Source: an uncultured Sphingobacteriaceae bacterium
GTDB lineage: Bacteria; Bacteroidota; Bacteroidia; Sphingobacteriales; Sphingobacteriaceae
Direction: 5' to 3'
Assembly: GCA_937875035.1 (NCBI GenBank)
Contig: CALNCF010000479.1
Location: 1-7,459 of the forward strand
DNA: 7,459 nucleotides
Each line of letters begins with the position of its first letter. The first letter of the stretch is position 1. The position numbers and the translations under genes are program-made. Positions 1 to 5,337 of the stretch are shown here, one piece after another. The notes under the pieces were generated by a model, which did not search any database, had not been told where the DNA came from, and worked only from the letters and a program-made list of their open reading frames with translations.

Positions 1-125
1 TCGTTTTCTTTGAAACCACCGCTGAGGCGGCAGACTATATCCGGCTCTCCCCGATACAGGACCATACCATCCTGGTAAAAGGTTCCCGGGGCATGAAGCT
101 GGAAAGCTTGCTGGAGCTGCTGTAA
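1..125 (+). CDS. murF: UDP-N-acetylmuramoyl-tripeptide--D-alanyl-D-alanine ligase, C-terminal end (partial)
   Basis: Only the last 40 codons are present; the gene enters from the left edge in the frame starting at base 3 and stops with TAA at 123-125. The visible tail includes FFETTAEAADYI and ILVKGSRGMKLE. The KGSRGxxxE motif followed by a short leucine-rich helix (SLLELL) is the characteristic end of the Mur ligase C-terminal domain in MurF. MurF is a cytoplasmic ATP-dependent ligase that adds D-Ala-D-Ala to the UDP-MurNAc-tripeptide, the last cytoplasmic step of peptidoglycan precursor synthesis. It converges on gldH, with a hairpin between the two stop codons. Identification rests on a short fragment, but the motif is specific. 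Confidence 0.85.
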   Translation, partial: VFFETTAEAADYIRLSPIQDHTILVKGSRGMKLESLLELL

Positions 126-132
126 AACAAAA

Positions 133-157
133 ATTGCGGCCCGTTTCCTGCCGCAAT
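133..157. terminator. Hairpin terminator shared by convergent murF and gldH
   Basis: ATTGCGGC (133-140) and GCCGCAAT (150-157) form a perfect 8-bp stem with a 9-nt loop in the 35-bp gap between the murF and gldH stops. Read on the minus strand the stem is followed by TTTTGTTTTAC, a good U-tract, so it should stop the holB-ricT-gldH transcript. On the plus strand it is followed, after three bases, by TTATTTTCTTT, so it may also serve murF. Termination itself is inferred. Confidence 0.75.
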
Positions 158-160
158 CCG

Positions 161-625
161 TTATTTTCTTTCTAAACGTATTCCCACATCTTCGATCCCC
201 TGCAAGGGGTTATCGCGCATATTCTGCTCAAGGCTGAAAGAATACACACCCTTTTTCGGGAAGTGCATATTCTCGATCATCAGGATGCGGTTACTGTACA
301 TATCCCCTAACCCCGTTCCCAGCCATTTACCGTCGTGCTCTGCCAGGCGGAACTCAAAACGGTTCGTTTCCGCTTTCGAGCCAGGCCCTTGTATGGTCAG
401 CAATACAAACAGGTTGCTGTATTTATAATTACCGGTATTCCGCAGGTTCAGGTACAGGTTATGCTTCGAAACGGTATCCTGGATATCTATGTAGAATGAA
501 GGCTTGTTGTTGATATACCATGCATCCTTTTCGATCATCACATTATCCTCGAATACCCGCGACTTGTCGCAGGAACTGAACATCAAGATTCCCGCTAAGG
601 AAAGCACCGATAATACGCTTTTCAT
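161..625 (-). CDS. gldH: Gliding motility lipoprotein GldH
   Basis: A 154-residue protein matching the GldH family in length and sequence. It starts with a lipoprotein signal peptide: positive Lys2, a hydrophobic stretch to residue 18 and a lipobox ending FSSC, so Cys19 should be the lipidated residue. The mature part is a beta-rich domain (for example YLNLRNTGNY, then the RFEFRLAEHDGKWLG stretch and a terminal VGIRLERK). In Flavobacterium johnsoniae, GldH is one of the envelope lipoproteins required for gliding; its molecular role is not settled. The gene begins 2 nt after the ricT stop and is the last gene of the holB-ricT-gldH operon, so translational coupling is likely. GldH homologues also occur in Bacteroidota that do not glide, so the gene does not prove motility. 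Confidence 0.9.
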   Translation of the reverse strand: MKSVLSVLSLAGILMFSSCDKSRVFEDNVMIEKDAWYINNKPSFYIDIQDTVSKHNLYLNLRNTGNYKYSNLFVLLTIQGPGSKAETNRFEFRLAEHDGKWLGTGLGDMYSNRILMIENMHFPKKGVYSFSLEQNMRDNPLQGIEDVGIRLERK

Positions 626-627
626 CT

Positions 628-1884
628 TTATGAATTTTTCGCCTTCGGCGGTTTGTTGTTGTTATTGCGGTTGTTCCTGTTCCGGCTATTGCGGTTGCCG
701 CTCTTCTTCCTCCGTTTGTTCTTTTCATCGAGGCGGGTTAAGCTGTCCTGCCCGACTACGTTCTCATAATCCAGGGCTTTCACGGTTGGGAGCGAAAGGT
801 TCACCACAATCTCTGTCAGGTCTTCCGGGAACTCTCCGCGCTTGTTCATCGCAATGATCTCTTTCACGCGGACGGCTTCCCATGGTCCTTTGACCTCTCG
901 CCCCGGACAGCGCTGCTGACGGATTCTTTTGCGCGATACATGCAACGGCACCCAGTTCTCGTCGAAACGATAGCTGAACCACATCAGCTTCTTAAAGATG
1001 TCTGTCTTTTGCAGGTATGCCGAACCCTTCTTGGTCTTGATCTCCTTCACATCGTCCGGGAAGTCTTTCAACGCATCCATGTACGTATCCAGCTCGTAAT
1101 TGAGGCAGCATTTCAGCTTGCCGCACTGGCCGGCCAGCTTGAGGGTGTTCAGGGAAAGGTTCTGGTAACGGGCGGCCGAGGTGCTCACCGTTTTGAACTC
1201 GGTTAGCCAGGTAGAGCAGCAAAGCTCTCTTCCGCAGGAACCGATACCACCCAGGCGGCTGGCTTCCTGGCGCATCCCGATCTGGCGCATTTCGATCCGT
1301 ACCTTAAACTCCTCCGCCATCTTCTTGATCAGCTCACGGAAATCGACACGGTCTTCTGCTGTATAATAAAATGTTGCTTTGGATTTATCGCCCTGGTAGT
1401 CTACATCGCTCAGCTTCATCGAAAGCTTCAGCGCCAATGCCAGCTTCCTGGCCTTGTGCATTGTCTGGTATTCCAGTCCTTTGGCAATGTTCCATTTATC
1501 TACGTCGGCAGGCGTAGCCTTACGGTATATCTTCTTGAATTCCGTTGAGTCTTCGCGGATACCCTTTTTCTTCAGCTGCATTCGCACCAGCTCGCCGGTA
1601 AGGCTAACATTCCCTACATCATAACCTCCGCTCGGAGATTCCACACAAACCAGCTCTCCTGATTCTACATATATATTGTCAACGTTCCTGTAATAGTCTT
1701 TGCGGGAGCCCTTAAATCGTACTTCAACGATCTGAAATGGTTTATAGTGAGTTGGCATATCCATATTGGACAGCCAATCGTATACATCCAACTTACTGCA
1801 TCCCCCGCCAGTCATACAGGAACCATTACTCTTACACCCGGACGGTACACAACCGCCACCTGATGAGCATGATCCACATCCCAT
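628..1884 (-). CDS. ricT: PSP1 domain / RicT-like iron-sulfur protein
   Basis: A 418-residue protein of the PSP1/RicT (YaaT) family. Residues 1-30 hold six cysteines (3, 6, 12, 17, 23, 29) spaced by Gly/Ser, an extension absent from the compact Bacillus protein. The core (about 45-300) includes the PSP1 region and two cysteine motifs, GSCGRELCC (Cys217, 222, 223) and GQCGKLKCC (Cys254, 259, 260). The C-terminus from about 386 is low-complexity Lys/Arg/Asn. In Bacillus subtilis, RicT works with RicA and RicF as an Fe-S complex that influences RNase Y-dependent mRNA processing; whether that holds in Bacteroidota is not known to me. The start is supported by AGGA (1890-1893) 5 nt before the ATG. 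The gene lies 16 nt after holB and 2 nt before gldH; a holB-ricT neighbourhood is also found in Firmicutes. Confidence 0.88.
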   Translation of the reverse strand: MGCGSCSSGGGCVPSGCKSNGSCMTGGGCSKLDVYDWLSNMDMPTHYKPFQIVEVRFKGSRKDYYRNVDNIYVESGELVCVESPSGGYDVGNVSLTGELVRMQLKKKGIREDSTEFKKIYRKATPADVDKWNIAKGLEYQTMHKARKLALALKLSMKLSDVDYQGDKSKATFYYTAEDRVDFRELIKKMAEEFKVRIEMRQIGMRQEASRLGGIGSCGRELCCSTWLTEFKTVSTSAARYQNLSLNTLKLAGQCGKLKCCLNYELDTYMDALKDFPDDVKEIKTKKGSAYLQKTDIFKKLMWFSYRFDENWVPLHVSRKRIRQQRCPGREVKGPWEAVRVKEIIAMNKRGEFPEDLTEIVVNLSLPTVKALDYENVVGQDSLTRLDEKNKRRKKSGNRNSRNRNNRNNNNKPPKAKNS

Positions 1885-1900
1885 ACAATTCCTGTTTAAG

Positions 1901-3037
1901 TTAAATTAACTGCGAATTTACTGTTTTGATTTGTAAATTCTTCATTGTTCGGATGGAAAGGTCTAAAAATAAGATTCTTGGATTCGCATTCCGTTCAATG
2001 TGATATATCGCCTGTTCCAGGTCACGGATGATCGGAACCGCGTTGCCATAATGAATGATCCCGGCAAACTTCCGGATATCGAACTGCTGGCTTTCGAAAC
2101 GCACGATCTCATCCAGCTGCTCATTGAGCACCATCGAGTCGCGCAGGATCTGCAGGCCTGTCTTAAATAAATTCTTCTGGTTCTCCCGGCCAAGCTTCGA
2201 AAAGCTCTCCATCATTTCAGTCGCTTCAACCCCTTTGCGCGCATAGCAAAGGCGCATCCAGCTCACGAAGAACTGCTCGAGGTCATCCTCTTCAGCGCCC
2301 AGGATCTTGCGGGCCAGGCTGATATTCCCGTTCGCCAGGTAAGCCACGCGCTTGGCGGCGCTTTCATCCGTTTCAAAATGGCTTAGCAGGTATGCGGCGA
2401 CCTCCCGGTCTTCCTGCTTCTTTACCTTGATGAGCTGCGTTCTCGAAAGGATCGTGTTGATGATCTGGTCCTGGTTCTCTGCGACCAGGATAAACAGGGT
2501 CTTGGCAGGTGGCTCTTCGATGAGCTTCAGCAGGGTGTTCCCCTCTGATCCCAGGAATTCCGGCAGCCACATGATCAGCACCTTGTATTCCGATTCAAAC
2601 GACTTCAGGGTAAGCTTACGGATAATATCATGGCATTCGCGGATCGGGATGTTTGGCTGCTTGTTCTCCGCATCCAGCGACAGGAGCCAGTCTTCCAGTC
2701 CTAAAAACGGGTTGTCGGTCACCGCTTCTCTCCACTCTTTGATCACATCTGTCGACACTTCTATTCCATCGGTCTTCTTTACAATGAAAGGATAAGAGAA
2801 ATGAAGATCGGGGTGAATGAGCCGGGTATATTTACGGCAGGACGCGCAGGTTCCGCAGGAGTCGTTCTCCTGCCGGTCGTCGCAGCAGATAAACTGGGCA
2901 TAAGCCAACGCCAGCGCCAGCGAACCACTGCCCTCCGGGCCTAAAAACAATTGCGCATGACTGATCCGGTCTTCTTTAACCGATCGGATCAATTGATTCT
3001 TAATATCCACCTGTCCGGGTATTTCACTAAAAAGCAT
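1901..3037 (-). CDS. holB: DNA polymerase III delta' subunit
   Basis: A 378-residue AAA+ clamp-loader subunit; delta' helps load the sliding clamp onto primed DNA at the fork. Domain I begins with HAQLFLGPEGSGSLALA (residues 27-43), a P-loop position where the usual Lys is Ser, so this subunit probably does not bind ATP productively, as is known for E. coli delta'. A zinc module follows with spacing C52-x8-C61-x2-C64-x2-C67, identical to that of E. coli delta'. LLKLIEEPP (169-177) is the conserved delta'/gamma motif and ILSRTQ (196-201) holds the arginine of the SRC motif, here SRT. The C-terminal ~170 residues are helical, as expected for the collar. It is the first gene of the holB-ricT-gldH operon and is divergent from ruvX. 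Confidence 0.92.
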   Translation of the reverse strand: MLFSEIPGQVDIKNQLIRSVKEDRISHAQLFLGPEGSGSLALALAYAQFICCDDRQENDSCGTCASCRKYTRLIHPDLHFSYPFIVKKTDGIEVSTDVIKEWREAVTDNPFLGLEDWLLSLDAENKQPNIPIRECHDIIRKLTLKSFESEYKVLIMWLPEFLGSEGNTLLKLIEEPPAKTLFILVAENQDQIINTILSRTQLIKVKKQEDREVAAYLLSHFETDESAAKRVAYLANGNISLARKILGAEEDDLEQFFVSWMRLCYARKGVEATEMMESFSKLGRENQKNLFKTGLQILRDSMVLNEQLDEIVRFESQQFDIRKFAGIIHYGNAVPIIRDLEQAIYHIERNANPRILFLDLSIRTMKNLQIKTVNSQLI

Positions 3038-3040
3038 CCC

Positions 3041-3064
3041 GCAATTTATAAAAAAATGAATTGC
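3041..3064. repeat. AT-rich inverted repeat next to the holB start
   Basis: GCAATT (3041-3046) and AATTGC (3059-3064) are perfect 6-bp arms around a 12-nt A/T-rich centre, ending 3 nt before the holB ATG. In the holB transcript it would place a U-rich loop directly before the start codon. It could be a weak hairpin affecting translation or a protein-binding site; the role is not known. Confidence 0.4.
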
Positions 3065-3072
3065 TGTGCGAA

Positions 3073-3126
3073 GGGAATATCACCCCGGGACCAGCAGCTA
3101 AGATGCTCACCGGGGATGATCTTCCT
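3073..3126. repeat. Long imperfect hairpin in the holB/ruvX divergent region
   Basis: The left arm, GGAA-T-ATCA-CCCCGG (3074-3088), pairs with the right arm, CCGGGG-A-TGAT-C-TTCC (3110-3125), giving 6 + 4 + 4 base pairs interrupted only by a one-base bulge (A3116) and one mismatch (T3078/C3121). A G-T wobble (3073/3126) adds one more pair on the plus strand. The 21-nt interior can form a further 4-bp stem, AGCA (3093-3096) with TGCT (3104-3107). It lies in the probable 5' leader of holB and upstream of the ruvX -7 element. No good U-tract follows directly on either strand, so it is not a standard terminator. No known RNA family is recognised. Confidence 0.55.
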
Positions 3127-3157
3127 CCTAAAATTATAAAAATGGCTGTGCTTGAAT

Positions 3158-3165
3158 TATCTTTG
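3158..3165 (+). promoter_or_regulatory. Bacteroidota -7 promoter element for ruvX-def
   Basis: TATCTTTG is a perfect match to the Bacteroidota -7 consensus TAnnTTTG, and it points at ruvX. The expected transcription start is a few bases downstream, around 3169-3172, which coincides with the GTG codon at 3170. No convincing TTG at the -33 position is visible, so the call relies on the -7 box and its position. Confidence 0.6.
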
Positions 3166-3169
3166 CCCC

Positions 3170-3586
3170 GTGGGAAGAATTATGGCTTTTGATTTTGGGG
3201 GTAAACGTACCGGCATCGCCGTTACCGATCCGATGAGAATTATCGCTACGGGACTGGAAACAGTCAGCTCAGCGCTGGTGATCACCTGGCTGGAAAAATA
3301 CCTGGCCACCGAAGCTGTCGACCTGTTCGTGGTAGGCGAGCCCCGGCAAATGGATAATTCGCCTTCCGAGTCGGCGGGTATGACCGACGAGTTTGTCGCG
3401 AAGCTGCACCATCGTTTCCCGCAGATCCCGGTAGAGCGCATCGACGAACGGTTCACCTCGAAAATGGCTTCGCGCGTTATTGCGCAGAGCGGCAAGTCGA
3501 AAAAGGAAAAACATAACAAGGCATTAATAGATACCGTGAGCGCGACCATTATCCTGCAGTCGTACATGGAAGCAAAAGGAATATAA
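3170..3586 (+). CDS. ruvX: YqgF/RuvX family putative Holliday junction resolvase / pre-16S rRNA nuclease
   Basis: An RNase H-fold protein of about 138 residues, the usual RuvX length. Visible motifs, numbered from the GTG at 3170, are MAFDFGGKRTGIAV with the first acidic residue Asp8, VVGEPRQMDNS, RIDERFTS (92-94 being DER), and DTVSATIILQSY with Asp121. These are the conserved acidic positions of the YqgF nuclease fold. Family members mature the 5' end of 16S rRNA in E. coli; a role in Holliday junction resolution was proposed earlier. The frame is open further upstream, and starts are possible at TTG 3152, GTG 3170 and ATG 3182. I choose GTG because it supplies the GRI residues completing the first beta strand; the ATG would leave only three residues before the catalytic Asp. 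It is followed 2 nt later by def. Confidence 0.88.
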   Translation: MGRIMAFDFGGKRTGIAVTDPMRIIATGLETVSSALVITWLEKYLATEAVDLFVVGEPRQMDNSPSESAGMTDEFVAKLHHRFPQIPVERIDERFTSKMASRVIAQSGKSKKEKHNKALIDTVSATIILQSYMEAKGI

Positions 3587-3588
3587 TT

Positions 3589-4167
3589 ATGATATTACCC
3601 ATCATCGCATACGGCGATCCTGTTTTAAGAAAAATGGGGGAAGACATTACGAAAGATTACCCGCATTTAGACGAGCTGATCGCAGACATGTTCGAAACCA
3701 TGTACCACGCGCGTGGCGTGGGCCTAGCAGCGCCGCAGGTCGGCCTGCCGATCCGCCTGTTTATTGTTGATGCGAGCCCTTTCGACGATGATGAGGATGA
3801 TCAACCGGAAATAAAGAATTTCAAAAGGGTTTTCATTAATGCCCGGATCTTAGAGGAAAGCGGCAAGGAATGGCCTTTTGCAGAAGGCTGCCTGAGCATC
3901 CCCGAAGTACGCGAGGATGTGAACCGCAAGGCCAACGTAAAGATCTCTTATTACGATGAGCAGTTCAACCATCATGAAGAAGAATACACGGGTGTGCTCG
4001 CCCGCGTGATCCAGCATGAGTATGATCATATTGAAGGCAAGCTCTTCATCGACAAGATTTCCCCGATCAAGAAAAGACTGATTGCCAAAAAGCTGGATGC
4101 CATTACCAAAGGGCTGGTACGCCCGGGCTACAAGATGAAATACCCGGCGGTTAAGAAAAAGAAATAG
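3589..4167 (+). CDS. def: Peptide deformylase
   Basis: A 192-residue cytoplasmic metalloenzyme that removes the formyl group from the N-terminal Met of new proteins. All three family motifs are intact: GVGLAAPQ (43-50), EGCLS (99-103, metal ligand Cys101) and QHEYDH (142-147, ligands His143 and His147, catalytic Glu144). The N-terminus MILPIIAYGDPVLRK is typical of the Bacteroidota enzyme, as is the Asp-rich insertion after the first motif (DDDEDDQ, 66-72). The C-terminus is Lys-rich (KKKK). The ATG sits 2 nt after the ruvX stop, so the two genes are almost certainly cotranscribed. The stop lies only 12 nt from the end of the convergent gene, with no clear terminator between them. Confidence 0.96.
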   Translation: MILPIIAYGDPVLRKMGEDITKDYPHLDELIADMFETMYHARGVGLAAPQVGLPIRLFIVDASPFDDDEDDQPEIKNFKRVFINARILEESGKEWPFAEGCLSIPEVREDVNRKANVKISYYDEQFNHHEEEYTGVLARVIQHEYDHIEGKLFIDKISPIKKRLIAKKLDAITKGLVRPGYKMKYPAVKKKK

Positions 4168-4179
4168 GATCAATCGCGG

Positions 4180-4818
4180 CTACTCTTCGCGCTTCTCGTT
4201 ACGGAAAGATATCTTACCCTGGTTCAGCAATTGCATGAACTGGTTCAGCTTCACGATGTCGAGCAATGGGTTCGGGCGGTTCTGCCCGGCCCAGTAAAGT
4301 TTTTCGCTTTGCTGCTGGAAATAATAGCGGGTGTTCATGGAACCATCCATCGGCATCGACATGACCATTTGCGACATCACCTTCGCGTCGAGATTCCGGT
4401 AGGCGATGGCAAGATCATCATCGGGTAAGCGAAGCTTGATAAATGCCTGCTTGAACTGTTCGATGGTTGGCCACGGAAAGATATAGATGATCGGGATATT
4501 AATGTTGTCGGTCTGCAGCTTAAAGATCTTCGAAAGATTGGGCCCGCCATTTTCAGGGATCACGATCTCTTCTTTCTTATAACCTAAGGATGATATACGG
4601 ATGGTATCTCCTTCGTTCACTACCAGGGAAAAGAATCCCTTGAAATCGGTATAGGTACCCCGGTGACCGCGTGTAATATTGATCACATTGACATAAGGAA
4701 GCGGCACCAGGCTGTCGGAATGTAAGATCACCCCGGAAAACTGCACCAGCTTTTTCTCCTGCGCCTGCGAAAACGAGGCGAGGATCAACATCCACAGAAG
4801 AATACAGTATTTTTTCAT
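4180..4818 (-). CDS. Exported protein with a CarboxypepD_reg-like domain, function unknown
   Basis: A 212-residue protein from the ATG at 4818; the frame is open to a GTG at 4830, but the ATG gives a proper signal peptide (MKKYC, a hydrophobic core, then SFSQAQ with probable cleavage after Ala19 or Gln20). Residues about 25-105 resemble the carboxypeptidase regulatory-like beta-sandwich: VQFSGVIL, LPYVNVINITRGHRGTYTD, GFFSLVVNEGD and IRISSLGYKKEEI. In Bacteroidota this domain is common at the start of outer-membrane and periplasmic proteins, but no TonB-dependent barrel follows here. Residues 106-212 are an uncharacterised region (FPWPTIEQFKQAF, a Met-rich stretch MSQMVMSMPMDGSM, then NPLLDIVKLNQFMQLL). 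It is periplasmic or surface-located by inference. It stands alone on the minus strand after the nifU terminator, with an inverted repeat just upstream. I cannot assign a function. Confidence 0.8.
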   Translation of the reverse strand: MKKYCILLWMLILASFSQAQEKKLVQFSGVILHSDSLVPLPYVNVINITRGHRGTYTDFKGFFSLVVNEGDTIRISSLGYKKEEIVIPENGGPNLSKIFKLQTDNINIPIIYIFPWPTIEQFKQAFIKLRLPDDDLAIAYRNLDAKVMSQMVMSMPMDGSMNTRYYFQQQSEKLYWAGQNRPNPLLDIVKLNQFMQLLNQGKISFRNEKREE

Positions 4819-4835
4819 GCCGATATCCACGAAAA

Positions 4836-4858
4836 CGTGTAAGGGGGAGAATTACACG
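4836..4858. repeat. Inverted repeat upstream of the CarboxypepD_reg-like gene
   Basis: CGTGTAA (4836-4842) and TTACACG (4852-4858) are perfect 7-bp arms around a 9-nt spacer, 17-40 nt before the ATG at 4818. A shorter CACG-AAAA-CGTG palindrome (4828-4839) overlaps its left arm. A near-match to the -7 element (TACATTTA on the minus strand, 4863-4870, one base off TAnnTTTG) would start transcription at about the repeat. It could be an operator or a 5' leader hairpin; this is inference. Confidence 0.45.
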
Positions 4859-4884
4859 GATTTAAATGTACGAATAAAACGAAA

Positions 4885-4916
4885 AAGGAGCAGATCTATT
4901 TTCGATCCCGCTCCTT
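4885..4916 (-). terminator. Terminator downstream of nifU
   Basis: AAGGAGC (4885-4891) pairs with GCTCCTT (4910-4916) for 7 bp, and GATC (4893-4896) with GATC (4904-4907) extends the stem inside. On the minus strand the stem is followed by TTTCGTTTTATT. It starts about 28 nt after the nifU stop, which is the expected place for a Rho-independent terminator of the mrp-nifU transcript. Confidence 0.75.
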
Positions 4917-4943
4917 CAGTTCTTTTGATATGATCATTCTTTA

Positions 4944-5240
4944 TTAACCTCTCATACGTTCAGGAAGAACCGCGTTCGGGTCGTCCATGTCGGTAATATT
5001 CACTGCTTCTACCGATTGGATCTCAGGAACGGCACGTTTCAGTGCCTGCTCCACACCGGCTTTCAGGGTCATAATGCTCATCGGGCAAGATCCGCAGGCA
5101 CCCAGAAGCTTCAGCTTCACGACCATATCATCGGTAATTTCCAGTAAAGCCACGTTACCACCGTCGGCTTCCAAATAAGGTCTGATCTGATCAAGGGCCC
5201 CCTCGATCTTCTCAATTAATTCCGGACTTGTATTACTCAT
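4944..5240 (-). CDS. NifU C-terminal domain-type Fe-S scaffold/carrier protein
   Basis: A 98-residue protein made only of the NifU C-terminal (Nfu) domain. The signature is LEADGGNVALL (23-33) followed by LLGACGSCPMS, whose Cys49-x2-Cys52 pair binds a bridging iron-sulfur cluster, typically 4Fe-4S across a dimer, in characterised Nfu proteins. It lacks the N-terminal IscU-like and ferredoxin parts of full NifU. It acts in the cytoplasm by passing clusters to apoproteins. It lies about 100 nt after mrp on the same strand; the pairing of an Mrp/NBP35 ATPase with a small Nfu protein supports a joint role in cluster delivery. Two -7-like elements in the gap suggest it can also be transcribed separately, and a terminator follows. 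I leave the symbol empty because names differ between genomes. Confidence 0.92.
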   Translation of the reverse strand: MSNTSPELIEKIEGALDQIRPYLEADGGNVALLEITDDMVVKLKLLGACGSCPMSIMTLKAGVEQALKRAVPEIQSVEAVNITDMDDPNAVLPERMRG

Positions 5241-5308
5241 CTTATTATTAGTTAAATTTTGAGAGGGCCGACAGAACGCTTTGTGTATGTTCCGCTTAAA
5301 CCCTGCTA

Positions 5309-5324
5309 CAAAAATACAAAGTTA
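5309..5324 (-). promoter_or_regulatory. Two abutting -7 elements upstream of nifU
   Basis: On the minus strand TAACTTTG (5324 to 5317) and TATTTTTG (5316 to 5309) both match TAnnTTTG and lie end to end, 69-84 nt before the nifU ATG. They fall in the mrp-nifU gap and could give nifU its own transcript. No clear -33 TTG is visible at the usual distance, and the region is A/T-rich, so at least one match may be chance. Confidence 0.45.
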
Positions 5325-5337
5325 ATTTAGAATTGTT

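Noticed and set aside
504..857. A 117-codon plus-strand frame rich in cysteine (CCCYCGCSCSGYCGC)
   Set aside because: It is antisense to the Asn/Arg-rich tail of ricT; the Cys/Gly codons are the complement of that repeat tract, and no start signal supports it.
2352..2795. A 147-codon plus-strand frame
   Set aside because: It lies wholly antisense to holB, which has all its family motifs; the serine-rich composition is typical of a shadow frame.
2911..2940. Loss of the P-loop lysine in HolB (GPEGSGSL)
   Set aside because: The delta' subunit commonly has a degenerate nucleotide site, so this is not evidence of a broken gene.
3073..3126. Possible small SRP (4.5S) RNA: AGCAGCTAAG and CACCGGGGATG resemble parts of the E. 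coli sequence
   Set aside because: The GTCAGG and GGAA tetraloop elements that should precede AGCAGC are missing, and the pairing seen is different from the SRP domain IV hairpin.
3157..3567. A 136-codon minus-strand frame
   Set aside because: It is antisense to ruvX, which has conserved catalytic motifs; no domain is recognisable in the minus-strand translation.
4168..4191. CGCG...CGCG hairpin between def and the convergent gene
   Set aside because: Only 4 bp with a 9-nt loop and no U-tract on either strand; too weak to call a terminator.
4819..4830. GTG at 4830 as the start of the CarboxypepD_reg-like gene
   Set aside because: It adds four residues (MDIG) before an ATG that already begins a normal signal peptide with MKK.
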